DNA of 64,000 bases from Ceratorhiza oryzae-sativae (GCA_030998015.1 JARWMV010000234.1:1798001-1862000), one strand, 5' to 3'. Shown: positions 45,594 to 58,209, counted from the stretch's first letter. The notes: generated by a model from the letters alone, not told the origin. Numbers and translations are program-made.

Positions 45594-47963
45594 ATGCCTT
45601 TGAGTGTATTGCCCAGCCCTTCTGGTCCTGCGCATTCTCTATTTAGCTCCAAGACAGACTCTGTACCATCTCTCGATGAACTTGTGCAACTGGAACATGA
45701 GCTTAAAAGCTTACGCGCCGAAGCCATCTCCCGCAGAGACAAGGCCGAGTCGGGATCGCAGGCTGTTAATGATTTCTGGAGGAGAGCAAAGGAAAAGACC
45801 AAGGAACTCGCGCGAGAACGTCTCACAAAGTCCAAGGAGGGAGACAAGATTAAAGCTATCAAGATCAAACGGGAAACAACAGGTGAGTATCGATTTGATC
45901 TACCGTCGGAAGATACGCCAACTCTAACTCTATGTGACCGCAGGGACCCCTGATGTCGAGGACGTTGATATGAGGTTCAATACACATCCCAGTAGCAACG
46001 GACACGCATCCAAAGGATATTCATCGAACAGATCGTTCAATGGTGCCCCAACCACTTACAAAAAGTCCAAACTTGGGCCAACCAACAAGAAGAGAAAACA
46101 CGCGGACAGCGATGGCGAAGCATCAGACAATGCAGGTAACTCCGCTTGCTGCTCTCCTTATTACGGTTTCATTCAATGAGCCTCTTGGTCCTCAGCGGCC
46201 TCACATCAGCACAAATCAAGCAAGGCAAATGGATTATCCAAGGTAGGGATATCTCGCCTTTTAACTACATATGTACTAACACCTGTTACCCAGTTGAGCG
46301 GGCATGGGAGCTCACATACTCAAGCCAACCCTCGTATTGCCGAGGACTTTACGTTGCCTAGCCGTGAGATTGTCCCTTCGCGACCTAACCTTTCGGCCCT
46401 ATCCATATTTCCGTATCTGCACCAAACTTCGGGTGAGCATCCTCAATAGTTAAATACATCTCCATCATCAACTTCAATCGTTTGATTGTCTAGACGAGCT
46501 TCCGCCTCCTAGGACGGAAAAACTTTCCCTCAGTCGAAGTAATTCAAACCTGCCACCGATTGCTTCAACTTCTGCCGAACCCGAATCACGGAGCGATGTA
46601 TACGCCGCGCGCACAGCCATGAACAGTAACCCACTCTCCGTCGAAGATGATTTCTCGGCAGCCCGGCAGCCTCCGAATCAAACAACTATCCATGCCTTTT
46701 GGACGGCAGCTGAGCCTTGGATCAAAACCCTTGGGATCGAAGATCTTGCTAATCTAGAGTTAGAGGTTTGTCCATAACGCTTTGTTTGTGTGGTATAGTA
46801 TTTTTAACTCGAACTTGATTGAATTCGACTAGGGAGACGACATCCAACCTTACGAGTTTGTCCCGCTTGGAAGGCACTATTTGGACCGTTGGGACGATGA
46901 AGATACACAAGCGTTCGCCGAAGAGCTCGGTGCCCCATCCTCGACTTTACCGTCTCTTGCCAATTCTTCCGCAGTGGCGTCCGCGCTTTCTGCAGAAGCT
47001 CAACAACCGTGGGACCCCGCGTCGATCGGCCCGAATGATCTGGTACGCGACGAGCGTAGCCTAGGCACAGTCCGTGCCCGGCTCCTGGCCGCCTTCTTGC
47101 CTGTACCTGGTGGGGTAGTTGTCGGAAAGGAGGATGGAGGCGGTGAAGGCGATGAACGTGAAAAGGAACGGAGGACTGGTACTGGCTCGTCCGGCGTGAT
47201 GGGAGTGCTGGATGTTCCGGATTTAGAAGACCGGCTGAGGGCAGAAGCGAGCGCAGTTGGATTATTAGGAGACGACGAAGTGAGTGTCTCGGTCATCATT
47301 GGCCGGGCCCCGGCCGAATTTCGTTCGTACTAACACATGGTCTCCCCATTCCAGTCAGAGCCGATCATACCGGTGGATGACGAGATTGCGTCCTCTCTGC
47401 GACGTTTGCAACGTATTCTCCGCGCGCAGTCGGCTTTGAACGCCCATCGGAAACGCATACTCCGGGAACGCGCAGATGAAGCGCTGGCGCTTGCCGATTA
47501 CCGAACCACGCTTCGCTCCACTCTTGACAAGCCGATCTCCACGGCATATACGAAATTACTACGGTCCAGTGCGTCCAAGCCTGGGAAAAAGAACAAAAAC
47601 AAGTCCTCGGGAGCTGCGCCTGTGGTCGAGGAAAATTTGTCTGCAGGAGGCATCCCGCTCGAACTTCCTCTGGAACTGATGAAACGAGTTCGCCTAAGAA
47701 AGCGGTTTGTCGAAGCCATTCGACCCTCGTTTCAAAGCCCAGCAGAGGAGGAATCTGTGGATGGCAAGCGCCAACCGCATCGTCATATTGCAATGGTACA
47801 TTTCCCTACCGACGTTCTCTTACCCGACCGAAGTATCTATGAAGGCGTTGAAGAGGAGGTCGAGAAGGAGCTTGGCTGGCCGTTTCAATCTGTCGTAGCT
47901 GGAGTTTACGAGCCTTCTGCTGAAGCGCATTCTGTCAATGGCACCAATGGAGCTGCGAGATGA
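45594..47963 (+). CDS. ADA3: Ada3/Ngg1, SAGA/ADA histone acetyltransferase complex subunit
   Basis: A nuclear adaptor that couples Gcn5 to nucleosomes. Starts MPLSVLPSPSGPAHSLFSSK at 45594. An N-terminal coiled coil (LDELVQLEHELKSLRAEAIS, then KEKTKELARERLTK) is followed by a basic, Ser-rich linker. The family signature is FWTAAEPWIKTLGIEDLANL and YEFVPLGRHYLDRWDDED, the latter across an intron. The C-terminal Ada3 domain includes VDDEIASSLRRLQRILRAQS and ADEALALADYRTTLRSTLDK. It ends SVNGTNGAAR at 47961-47963. Six or more introns, all GT-AG, keep frame. The end lies 214 bp from the convergent RPA34.5-like gene. Confidence 0.88.
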
Positions 47964-48177
47964 TACCCCAGTGCTTTTCTTTCTTTCTCATCCCACTCAG
48001 TCTATTCCTCACCCTGCGTTTGTTGTCTTGTGTTATCACGACCGTCTTTACGATTCTTCCCTGCTGTTTGTACACTACATGTTCTACATCTTACTTATCA
48101 CAATGGTCGTTTCATATCATCCTTGAACTGTGAGATACGGATTATGTATGATCGGGAAGGAATATAAGTAGCTTCAT

Positions 48178-49195
48178 CTAATCTTCGCTCGTCTTTCTCT
48201 TCCTTTTCTCCTTTTTGACGCTAGCCTCTACGTCTTCCAGCTGATCGTCTGTCGCGATGGCTGACTTTTTCTTCGATCTCTTCGGGGTAATAGGTGTGAC
48301 GGGGCCTGCCTCGTCAATCTCCATCGTCTCGTCCGCACCAGTTATGGCTCTATTTTTTGATTTTGATTTTGCCTTTGGGGTCTCTGCTTTATTGTCTTCA
48401 GTACCACCTTGCTTTTTGCGCTTCTTTTTGGGAGATTCGTCAACGTCCATTGGGTTTGGCGACCATGATCTGGGCGTGGATAGAGGAAGAGCCCCGATAG
48501 GCATGAAGGTGTGTTTTAGGCGATCAAATGGTTGCGCCCGTCGCTGGGGCTGAGCGGAAGCGGTAGGAGCGGCTGAAGGCGTAGGGAGGGACTCTTGTCG
48601 AGTCAGGACAAGAGGCTTAAGTGGCCTTGGAACTGTTAGACAGGTGATTATTTATTGATAAAGGAAAAGAAGGTGTGCCTGGCGTACTCACTGGTATATA
48701 GCGCTCCGTCATCGTCCGCTTTGGGTATTAAGCAACGCATGTTTTGCATCTCCTCTCCAGCTCCGAATGCGGTACCACCTCCAACGGTGTTCAACACAAA
48801 GTCCACCCCATCTTTCTTAAGTTTTCCTGTCACGTCCACTTTCGAGCCTGAAGGCAGCTTTAGCTTCAGTCCAACGAGGTCAGAGGCTTTGAGCTGAAGG
48901 TTCTGTCAGAAAGCTTGCGATGAAGGCAGGACACTGTTAGTACATACCTCGGCTGGGATCCGAACTACCCAAATATCCAAATCTGGGTTATCATTTATGT
49001 TATCCCATTCAAAACCAGCTTCGATGCACTCTTCATCCGATGAGGTTAATTTCTTGAATCCTATTGGCGGTTTATACGACCTGAGTGCAGGAAGTATTAC
49101 GAGATAAACTCGGACTCTAAGATTGGGGGCGCCAGGATTTAGGTGGCTACTCACAAATCGACAGCACCTTCGTTCTTTCCTCGAGCTCCAGACAT
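48178..49195 (-). CDS. RNA polymerase I subunit RPA34.5-like protein
   Basis: Starts MSGARGKNEGAVDLS with the first intron inside the Leu codon (donor GTGAGTAG). Early motifs are YKPPIGFKKL and NPDLDIWVVRIPAE, then NLQLKASDLVGLKLKLPSGS, a beta-rich dimerisation-type region, and EMQNMRCLIPKADDDGALYT. PFDRLKHTFMPIGALPL matches the conserved x-F-x-P-x-G element that follows the domain in this family. The C-terminal tail is strongly Lys/Glu-rich, as in yeast Rpa34 and human PAF49 relatives, ending KRKRKTSED. Family members pair with Rpa49 to aid rRNA transcription. The family call rests on order of motifs and composition, so it is moderately sure. Confidence 0.62.
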
Positions 49196-49465
49196 GTTTT
49201 TTTAATCGATTAAATACCAGCTTTTATCGGTGGCCAACTGTGAACTTGGAGGAAAGGATCAACGAGGAAACTTAATTTCAAATATTTAAATCGCGCTCCG
49301 AAGACCCTATGTGGCAGTGAATGCCCCCTGCAACTCGGCCCTGCAACTTGCAACCACAACCCCTGGTCTTGACTGGCATATTTTTCTGGGATGCATGCTT
49401 TCACTTGATTTATTATCAGAAAAACCCTCGCCGAAAACATTCGAAACCCCCATTAGTCATTCGCT

Positions 49466-51421
49466 ATGGGTCCTTCCGAAGCACACGAGCTTGCGCCGCT
49501 TGCATCAGGTTCTGCACTACCTCACGACTTTGAGGATGATCGGGACGAGTCCAAGGCAGATTATTCTACAAGAACGGACCAAGATGAGGATATGAGTGAC
49601 AACGAAGACGCGGGAGTCGCGTTACTTGGACATTCACGGACGAATGGAACTTCAGACACCACGAAGAAACCCAAGTCCTCAGGCGCAAGCCAAGTCATCA
49701 GAGGTATCATCAGCGAAGTGAGTCCATCACAGATAATTTTCTACTTTTCTTCGGGCTGACGGGATGTTGTACCCGCCAAGACAGCTCCCACGCTGTTTCT
49801 CACCGTGCTTGGCATGATGTTTACGGGAGAGTTACTGCAACGCGTGACCGTGAGTCAAATGCTGTGAATCTCCAAAAACGTCACTAATTAGCCGAGCATT
49901 TCAGCACTGGCACCCTATGCGCATAATCGACGAGCTCTTCATCCTCATTCCTATGCTGAACAATCTAAAAGGCAACCTGGAGCTCGTACTTTCAGCTCGA
50001 CTGGGCACAGCATCTCACATAGGTGTTCTCGACCGACGAGGAAGCAGGAGAGCACTAGTTGGTGGTAGTTTGGCACTACTACAACTCCAAGCTCTTTGTG
50101 TCAGCGCGTTGGCAGCATTGTGTCTTTTCTGCTCGGTCTAGCGTTGCCAGATACAGATGTCTCGTCTGGGAGTACTGGAAATGGTGATAGCGAAAGTAGT
50201 TCCGGGGGGCGACGAGGCAGAAACGGGAGGGCCATCATGAGACTCATGGCAAAGGCAGCCCATAAAGCTCCCAAGATACCAGAGCCAGACCGCCCAAAGT
50301 CGGGGTGGAGAGAGTAAGTGCTAGTGACGCACTTGGTAACCATTATTAACTTTTTTGTAGGTTTATCGTGGTTTTGGCCACAGCCATGTCCTCCGCGTCC
50401 CTTTCTGGATTGTTTCTTGGATCATTTATGTGCTCTATCGTTGTATTGTGCAGAAGGTACAAACTTGATCCTGGTGGGCACATTTCCAACTCGGTTTTAG
50501 GCAGCATTAAATCTTGTCCTGAATAGACAATATTGCTCCCCCTCTTGCCTCTTGCCTTGGAGATTTGGTTACCCTCACCCTCACAGCAGCCACCTCTACG
50601 CTGTATTTTTATACCTCGGGCCGCTCGCCAACCCCGACAGCCCGGCCTCCAGGTTCGGACGAGACTATGTCTGGGAGCTTAGGGAGACGCTTGGCTCAGG
50701 ACCAGAATAATATCACTCCGAGCTCATCCTCGTTCCCTACTCTGCCATTCTTGATTGTTATTCTATTAATAGTCGCAATCCCGCTCGTCCTCAAACTCGC
50801 CAGTCAACTGACCTTTTCTCGCCCACTGCTCCGAGACGGGTGGACTCCACTTGTAATCGCGATGGCCATTGAATCTGGGACTGGGATTGTCCTAGACTGG
50901 TACGTGGGCCGCTATCGTGGGTTTGGTCTCCTGGCCGTTGTTATGACTGGCTTGCCTGGAAGCGTCGGTGCGGTATTTGTCAGTCGATTGGGAACTGAGC
51001 TACACAAGCGCGATAGTGGTGAGGGACTAGAAGACGGTGAAGGTGGGAATCCCAAGCTGGTGTCTTTTACGCTCTTTTGCGTTGGGTTGCCTGTGCTGCT
51101 TTCGTATCTGGTATTCGTCTGGAGCGCAGGCTGGTTGCCTCTCCCGTTTATGTTCGTTGCTCTATTCGTTGCAATTTTCGGGATCGCGGTAAGTCTTGCT
51201 AAAATATTATAAGATTGATTTTGAATGCATTACAACAGGTTGCTGCTGCGCTCGTCCTCGCGTATTATATGACATACGAATTCTGGAAACGGGGATTAGA
51301 CCCTGACGCATATTGCTTGCCAGTACATAGTGCCTTAGTTGATTTGATAGGCCAACTCTTGCTAGTTGCGTGCTATGAAGCAGCGAGTGCTTTGGGGAGC
51401 GATGTAAAAATATCTAGATAG
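49466..51421 (+). CDS. SLC41-type magnesium/divalent cation transporter
   Basis: An acidic, soluble N-terminus (about 85 residues) precedes a duplicated transporter core. Half 1 shows LFLTVLGMMFTGELLQRVT, ELFILIPMLNNLKGNLELVL and SARLGTASHIG, the MgtE/SLC41 signature around the pore. Half 2 shows DNIAPPLASCLGDLVTLTLT, then PLVLKLASQLTFSRPLLRDG and WTPLVIAMAIESGTGIVLDW, with further membrane helices at the C-terminus and an end GSDVKISR. Eukaryotic members move Mg2+ across the plasma or mitochondrial membrane. Frame is lost once at 50125-50128 (TTTTT read as TTTT), between ALAALCLF and LLGLALPDTD. Introns are GT-AG. Confidence 0.87.
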
Positions 51422-51736
51422 AATTTATGATTCGTTGTAAAATAGACTGTGCGTGGCCGAGAATGATGCAAGAGTTCCAGATCCGGTAATGTGTAAACAG
51501 GCACCAATAAGCGCTCTGCCACCCCTGAGTAGTGTAGCGTGAGGCGATTCTGTATGATCACCTTGTCTCCAGCCACCATCATCTGTGTCGGTTTGCATCC
51601 ACACTCGGCTCTTTTTGCTATTCCCGATATTGAGGTTATCGTCTGACTATACCTGGCTTGCGACGAGCCCTTTACCTTAATTACCACCTTATCCGACTCA
51701 ACACAAGTCGCACTTCCACCGCAGCTCCAATCCAAC
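51422..51736. other. Intergenic region between SLC41 and Snf7
   Basis: About 315 bp with 3' flank and promoter. No gene or TATA box was identified. Confidence 0.4.
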
Positions 51737-52839
51737 ATGTCGGGATGGATGTCGTATTTTACGGGGAAGAAGGACTCGCGTCAGACTGCGAGGGAGGCGA
51801 TCGTGAATACCCGGCAGCATTTGGCAGTGTTGGACAAGAAAGAAGAGAACTTGCAGCGTAAGATTGACGAGGAGATGAAGAAGGCTAAGGCGAATGCTGT
51901 TAACAACAAGGCTGGTGCGTCATATCTTTTGTTGACTATTCCAGGGCTACATAGCCTAGTGCACAGACCGTGGGGGTGGCGAACACGACACATTTCATAT
52001 GCCTATATGATATGATGACTGGGTTTTGAGAGCTAACTCGCCTCTTGTCTTCTTATTGTAGCCGCTACCGCCGCCTTACGACGTAAGAAGCTGCATGAAG
52101 CTGAGCTTGAGAAACTGTACGGCCAGCGAATGACGCTTGAAACTCAGGTGCGTCACGATCCTATCATTTCCCCACGACCACATATTGGGTTCGCTATATG
52201 TCGTTTGTGCCATCTTCAACCCAGATTTCTCTCACTTGCGCGTGGCTATGTCACATTTCGTTCAATTATGCTGACGGTGATCATAGCTGAATGCAATCGA
52301 GAACGCCAATTTGAACGCGGAGACGATGGCCGCGATGAGGCAGGGCGCCCAAGCCCTGCGGGACATTCATGGAAATTTGTACGTCAAAGCCCGCCCATTT
52401 ATATCGATCTCAAGAACTCTTTTGTTATGAGAATGTCCGTTCTAATCGCCCCTGGTCCACAGGACAATCGACAAGGTTGACGCCACTATGGATCAAGTTC
52501 GCGAACAAATGGAGCTTACGGAAGAAATTTCACAAGCAATTTCGAACCCGCTTGGTATGACTGGTGTAGATGTAGACGAGGTTCGTACTGCCGCTTTTGC
52601 ACTTTGGAGCTGCGTGATTGATATCCATACGTGGATAGGACGAATTGAAGAATGAGCTTGCCGAACTCGAGCAGGAAGAGCTCAACGACCGGCTAATGGG
52701 TGCAGACCGTGCGCCCGTACATACACCGGCCGTGACGGCTGGTCCGAGTACTGTGTCGGCTGGCCGTTCGAAGCAGGAGGAGGAGGAGGATGCCGAGGCA
52801 CGCGAGTTGAGAGAACTGCAGGCCGCGCTGGCTATGTAA
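51737..52839 (+). CDS. SNF7: Snf7/CHMP4, ESCRT-III core filament subunit
   Basis: A polymerising subunit that cuts membrane necks at endosomes and repair sites. MSGWMSYFTGKKDSRQTARE is the amphipathic N-terminus followed by the basic helix 1. The next exons give NTRQHLAVLDKKEENLQRKI, ALRRKKLHEAELEKLYGQRM, LNAIENANLNAETMAAMRQG, DKVDATMDQVREQMELTEEI and SQAISNPLGM. The acidic C-terminal helix is DELKNELAELEQEELNDRLM; the last residues, ELRELQAALAM, form the MIM1-like Vps4-binding end. Five introns separate the exons, all GT-AG. The length (about 220 residues) is usual. Confidence 0.95.
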
Positions 52840-53038
52840 TACGGCTGGATAGAACCGGTAGAGCTGCCTTTCTTCTCTCTTCTTTCGTTGGGTTATACGT
52901 TGCTGTTGAGCAGGCAGAGCAAGCGGAGGAGGCTTTTTAATTCCCCTGTTATTTGTGTACTGTAGGAATATGTAGCTCAGATGACAGGTTTTTTTTGTTC
53001 ATGAAGTTGATTTCACGAGTTTTTATATCGGGTTAGCG

Positions 53039-53914
53039 TCAAGAAAGATCCATTGAAGACGCATGCTTGGGACGCATTCCTCCTACAGCAGGCATTTCAT
53101 CACGGATCTGGGCAAGCACCTGCTTTGCGCCTGCGCGAGCCAAGGCGGTTGCTCGTTCATACTGTCCAAATAAAACCATTAGACTCACAATATTTCAGTC
53201 TAATCATAACACATACTTCATTGTTGGACGTTGCACCCTTCCAATCCGCCCATACGATCTCCCCATCCGGGGCATCCGCCTCGGAAAAGTAAAACGCAAA
53301 ACACCCGGCTCTATTACACTCCCCGTCGATGGGATCCAACACAGGCTCCCCGGCCCCAGATATTCCCACTGCGACTGCGCATACGATGCCCCGCATCGGA
53401 ACGCTCGCTGAGTTGAGCAGAGCGAGAGAAGCGGCGTTTACATGGGTCGCAGCATAACTCGCTTGGTGAGACGCTGGAGAGGGGGATAGAGCGAGGACTG
53501 TTAGTTGGATGAGAGACCGAGGATGTTGGTTCAGCAGGAGAGTTGGTCGAAGTATGTCGTGAATGTGTTTTGCGAGTGCTTTTTCAGGTGTGGCTATATA
53601 TACATTCGTTTAGAAACGCAAATTTAATTTAAGAAAGGAAGCAGACCTGGAACACCAGCTAGTGGCCTCACAGCGACCTCGAACGTCGCTCGATCGGGCA
53701 GCTCAATCAACTGACGGATCTCAACGGGCCCAGTGACTGACGCCAACGCTCTACATCCGCCTTCAAGCACAATTGAATATCATACATTACAACCAAGGCC
53801 ACAAAACAGCTCACCAAACGAGAATCTAACACTCCCATCTACCCTTGCGAGCCCTCCAAGCTCGATCTCTATCTTTCTGCAGTCATTGGGTTTGCGGCCG
53901 TCTGGTCGAGACAT
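53039..53914 (-). CDS. RRP46: Exosome complex subunit Rrp46 (RNase PH fold)
   Basis: A ring subunit of the RNA exosome, which degrades and processes RNA in nucleus and cytoplasm. Starts MSRPDGRKPNDCRKIEIELG at 53914 and continues LARVDGSVRFSF|G. After an intron come ALASVTGPVEIRQLIELPDR and ATFEVAVRPLAGVP; after another, ATPEKALAKHIHDILRPTLL, HVNAASLALLNSASVPMRGI and VCAVAVGISGAGEPVLDPID. The last exon, YERATALARAGAKQVLAQIR, ends SMDLS at 53039-53041. The catalytic Asp typical of bacterial RNase PH is not evident, as expected for a eukaryotic ring subunit. Confidence 0.92.
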
Positions 53915-54192
53915 AGGGGAAATTCAGGTGGTTAATCATTCCTATGCTGACTTAGGCGCCATCTTAGATAAGCCGGTTGCAGCAATCCGATCGTGCCCGA
54001 GCGCAGAGAAATTGAGCTACTGGGCTTATCCAAGCTGGTTGACGATAACAGATATAGCACATCTCAACAATCATTTTGATAAAATATTCTATCAACATCC
54101 ACGCTTGCTACACCAACGAAAATTTCCATTCCAGAGCAGCTCAATGCGCGTGTGCGTTCCTTTCTACCCACTGTTCCTGACTCGATGCCCTT

Positions 54193-54811
54193 TTAGTGGT
54201 GGTGCTCCACCTTCGGGTGATCCTGCTCAAGGAAATGCAAGAAAGCATCAGCAGATCCAACGTCACCCTGTGCTGCTGCTGCCTCAGTCGGAGCTACCGG
54301 AGTGTCGGCGGCGGCGGGTTCAGCAGCCTCGTACGCAGCGAGTTCAGATGCGAGGTCAGTGGGAGCAGCAGGGGGCTTTGGAGGGGTTGGCGCCTGGAAG
54401 GATTTGACGGCACCGACGTGAGCATCCTTGGCCTGCCAGATTGTACGGTTAGCGGACTGTGTTTACGAGCCAGGAATAGCGGTGGTAGATTTATCACTGG
54501 AAAGATGCTACCTGACCGTTCCCTGTAAATCATACATACCTTGGCCGGTGCCTTGTACGCCTTTAATTCACGAACATACAGATCTTGGACAAGATCTAAT
54601 AAATACGTTTAAATCATCGTTTAAATTATAGTGTGTGTAGCATTTATCTCACGTACCTTTTCGTGTGATAGTCGATGTAGAGAACAGTGCGACCTTGTGC
54701 GCACGACGACACTATCGAAAATCCCACACTCAGATCAGCACTCAGCAGCAGCAATAAGAATATTGAGTTGTGGCGTACAGCTTTGAGGCTTTGACGAGCA
54801 ACAAACGACAT
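54193..54811 (-). CDS. ATP14: Mitochondrial F1Fo-ATP synthase subunit h
   Basis: A small peripheral-stalk subunit. A short first exon, MSFVARQSLKA, is part of the mitochondrial presequence, which continues CRRAHKVALFSTSTITRK after an intron. The mature N-terminus DLVQDLYVRELKAYKAPAK is the family signature. The third exon region is Pro/Ala-rich (KSFQAPTPPKPPAAPTDLAS) with an acidic stretch, and the C-terminus ends FLEQDHPKVEHHH, stop 54193-54195. Introns: one after SLKA, one after TRK, one after APAK. The length of about 130 residues fits fungal subunit h. Confidence 0.85.
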
Positions 54812-55219
54812 CCTCAACGTCCCAAGGTTGTTTTGGTGAAAGGAAATCACGCAAGTGAGGTATGGTGATCTTGGAAAGGAATCGCGGTGGCGCTTAGCTT
54901 GCTTAGGGTTATTTGCATCAACGGCGCTACAACATTGCCTTCCACCTCTGACAATGGACGATTGACTACTTGTTTATTGGGATAGAATGTGATTGAGAAA
55001 AAAATACATGAAGCGCTCCAATACTGATCTATACTAAATATTCCATACGGTCTTGCACAGTCCTTAGTCCAACGATGACCAAACCCAAGCTATCATCTCC
55101 AGCCCGTATACGCCCCAGCTGCTGGGGATTTCAGTTTAACGTTCAACCAGCCAGCAGCTTGCTCATACTTACCCTGGTTCTCGGTACTCCTGATTATTGG
55201 ATCAACGGAATCCCGGTAG
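54812..55219. other. Intergenic region upstream of ATP14
   Basis: Promoter side of ATP14 and 3' flank of membrane paralogue A. A minus-strand frame ending at 55093 could instead be the last exon of paralogue A. No repeat was seen. Confidence 0.4.
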
Positions 55220-56500
55220 TTATCTACATAGGACGACACTCTTGTCAGTAGAGTTTTGCAGGGAGCGTTCAACTCTACATACACTCGGCGGTGCCACTTG
55301 TTGTACGACTATGCGCTACAGAGAAGAACAGTTCAAATGTTAATTCATTTCATTGCGCATTTCTTACCTGAAGAATCTCGTAGCCTGCCTACTAGTAGTA
55401 CATCCTGTCAGATGGCTCCTTCAAATAAACGATATGACAATGCTCACGAGACTGAGATTCACCACCCTCCGTACGAGCATAATTTCCCTGAACGTTCCCT
55501 GATCCACTTATCATTTGCCAGAGCCTTATTAGCACGAGTCTCAAAGGAATAATGACGAGCGCAACTGCTAATGTGCTCCCAAACGTCCATCCCGCTTTGA
55601 CTCCTACCGTGTACTTTTTCACTTCAAGCTCGATCGTAGCTACCAATCCTCCAATAATCAACACATATTCGAATAGCCAAAACACGCAAAATATGCGGGG
55701 TGTAACTTGACCATGCCAACCCTGGTCTGAAAATAAGGCGACCATCACGCTAAGGAGCCACACGATCAAACTGGTGGCCATGAAGAGCATACACGAGTTG
55801 AGAATCGGTACTGCCGCGATGGAAAAGACAAACATTGAGAAGAGTTTGTTTTGGAAAAAGCGAGGCACCGCATCTGGAGTTGCAAAGGTGTCTCGTTTGA
55901 GTGTCACGTATATTCCATATCCGCCCATTAAGCTGAGGTGGAGAGTGTACCACTTGGATTCGAAGACGATACGACGCCAGAACGAGAATGTTGCCAGTCT
56001 ACGCCTCTCTCTTCTCATAATGTCGAAAACCTGATTGTTATTCATCTAGCACGAGCATCGTTATCAAGTAAGTCGAGCCTACTAACCCAACCATGAATAA
56101 CAAACCACATTCCCGTCAGAGCAATCACCCATAGAAGCAGCACTACAATATAGGCGTGGAACAAGTGAAAGTTTTGAAAATAGTGCTGCTGGTACAACGA
56201 TGCACCGATAAGCGCCAAGCCGGTCAACGTCGAGGTCATCACAGATGCGTGTACGTCCTGGATATGCTGGACGATTATGGCGGTGTACTGGGCAGCGTCG
56301 CCGTTATGATTCTCAACAAGTTCTCTCGTACCAGTTCCAACCAATGTGAAGAAGCCTAGCAACCCGGAACAAGCAGCAGATCCATAGATACCTAGACGTG
56401 TTGGAAAGGCTACGAATAACGGATGAGTGAACAGCGCTCAGGAACATGCTGCAAAAATTAACACACCAACGACTTCAGGGAGCAGCTCAGTCGAGGACAT
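55220..56500 (-). CDS. Polytopic membrane protein, paralogue A
   Basis: I do not recognise a named family. Starts MSSTELLPEVV at 56500. The first half has four predicted membrane helices with SVMTSTLTGLALIGASLYQQ and LFHAYIVVLLLWVIALTGMW. After an intron at the W|V junction, the second half begins VFDIMRRERRRLATFSFWRR, then IVFESKWYTLHLSLMGGYGI, and has three or four more helices ending near STLAVALVIIPLRLVLIRLW. The cytosolic tail is short; its exon structure and the stop at about 55220 are uncertain. It shares order, intron position and motifs with paralogues B and C directly upstream. Confidence 0.72.
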
Positions 56501-56953
56501 GAGGGTGACGACGTAGAGGCGGGCTTGGATATGGCGAGGGTAGGCTTTTATCGCTTTCTTCTAGTTGGTCATTTAAGTGCTCTGGCTCCATCACCACTTT
56601 GACGCCGGAGGACAGTCGCTGCCAAAACTTGCAATACACTGTGTTGATACAACCGCCACTCAAATATACCAAACAAGCAATGGCCGTGTGGTAGGGTGTT
56701 GGACTTGGCTATTGCACAACGACCGACCAATTGAATTGGCTATATGCATCATACAATTCCTCGACAAATACACGGTAGATAATAATCCCAGTACAAAAGG
56801 TACAGTCCAAGATCCTCCCGCATTAGCCGAGATTCCCCGGCTAAATATATATATTTATATTTGCATCGATTCTGTTGCCAACACTTCGAGTAACTGCATT
56901 GTCTGCTCAACGTCTGACTGTCCCCTCGAATAACTCTATAACTTAAGGGCCTT
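56501..56953. other. Spacer between membrane paralogues A and B
   Basis: About 450 bp of promoter and 3' flank. No gene, repeat or tRNA was seen on inspection. Confidence 0.45.
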
Positions 56954-58209
56954 TTATTCTAATTTCGACTTGTCTTGTGCAAGCGCGTCGCGGAGCTACA
57001 AATGGAGATATGTTAGTGACCAATTTGGGAAAGGAACGCGACCTACGAATTCGAAACCAATGTCTGCTGGCTGGAGAACCGGCTGTGAGCTGAGGTATCC
57101 GAGTTAGCGAACACGTTTTTAAAAGTCAAGGGAATGACATACATTGGAGAGTGTCATAGCCGCTTTGCACTCGACTATCAGCAACACTTTGCACTCGGCT
57201 ATACATTCCTGATTCATCATCGTGCCTGGCCCTAATCTCCAGGCCCGGACAAGGACAACTCTAAGCGGAATGATGATGAGCAAAAGAGCCAAGGTGCTTC
57301 CAAACGGCCATCCGCCTTTGACGCCAAGAGTATTCTTTTGAACTTGGGTCTCGATCGTGACTATGAGTCCCGTCATGACCAGTATGTATTCGGCGAGCCA
57401 CAGAATGCAGAATACCAGGGGGTTGACTTGTCCATCCCACCCTTGGCCCGAGAGGACGCCAGCCAGCATACTGAATATCCACACGCAGAAGCTAGTGATT
57501 ATAAAAAGCATGCAAGAATTGACTATCGGAACAGCTGCGAAGCCATAGAGGAAGATCGACCAGACCTTGTTCTGAAATAGCTGCGGGATACAGTCTGGGG
57601 GAGGAAAATGGTCGCGGGTTAACGTTACGTAGAGCCCATACCCTCCCATGAAACTGAGCTGTACAGTGAACCATTTTGACTCGAAAACTATCCGACGCCA
57701 GAAAGATGCGGTGGCCATCCGGCGTTTGTTCTTTCGGAGAATATCAAAAACCTGATAGACGCTTTGAGTAAGTCGATTCGCCCCGCATTTGGAAACAACC
57801 CACCCATGAGTGTATAACAAACCACATGCCGGTAAAAGATATCACCCATAACAGTAGCAAGACGGTGTAGGCATGGAACAGTCCGAACTTGTGCAAGTGG
57901 CGCTCATGGAGCAGCGAGGCGACGATAAGCGCCGTCCCAGTCAAGGTTAGGCTCATCACAGATTGGTCCACGTCGTGAATGTGCTTTACAACTTTCTCAG
58001 CATACTTTTCTCGGTCGTTTTCGTTCTCGATCTGTCTCCTCCATCGCGTGCCTACCCAAGTAAGGAACCCCAGAAGGACCGAGCAGAAGACATATCCGTA
58101 GATAGCAATACGCGTTTCGAGAGCTGGCAAATCTTTGTTTAGCCACTTGTTGCTATCTAGCTGAATCCCACCTACCTATCACGTCAGGAGTATCTGCGTT
58201 GCAAGACAT
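56954..58209 (-). CDS. Polytopic membrane protein, paralogue B
   Basis: Starts MSCNADTPDVI|DLPALETR at 58209. First-half helices contain YVFCSVLLGFLTWVGTRW, QSVMSLTLTGTALIVASLLH and LFHAYTVLLLLWVISFTGMW. After the W|V intron, VFDILRKNKRRMATASFWRR and IVFESKWFTVQLSFMGGYGL mirror paralogue A closely; TLALLLIIIPLRVVLVRAW is the last helix. Two further small exons, PVLQPADIGFEF and LRDALAQDKSKLE, give the C-terminus and a stop at 56954-56956. The gene has no frame break. Function is unknown; the acid/base pattern would suit a transporter or receptor, but that is guesswork. Confidence 0.78.

Noticed and set aside
56680..56760. tRNA-like start (GTGTGGTAGGG) upstream of paralogue A
   Set aside because: No TΨC-type B box or matching acceptor arm follows.
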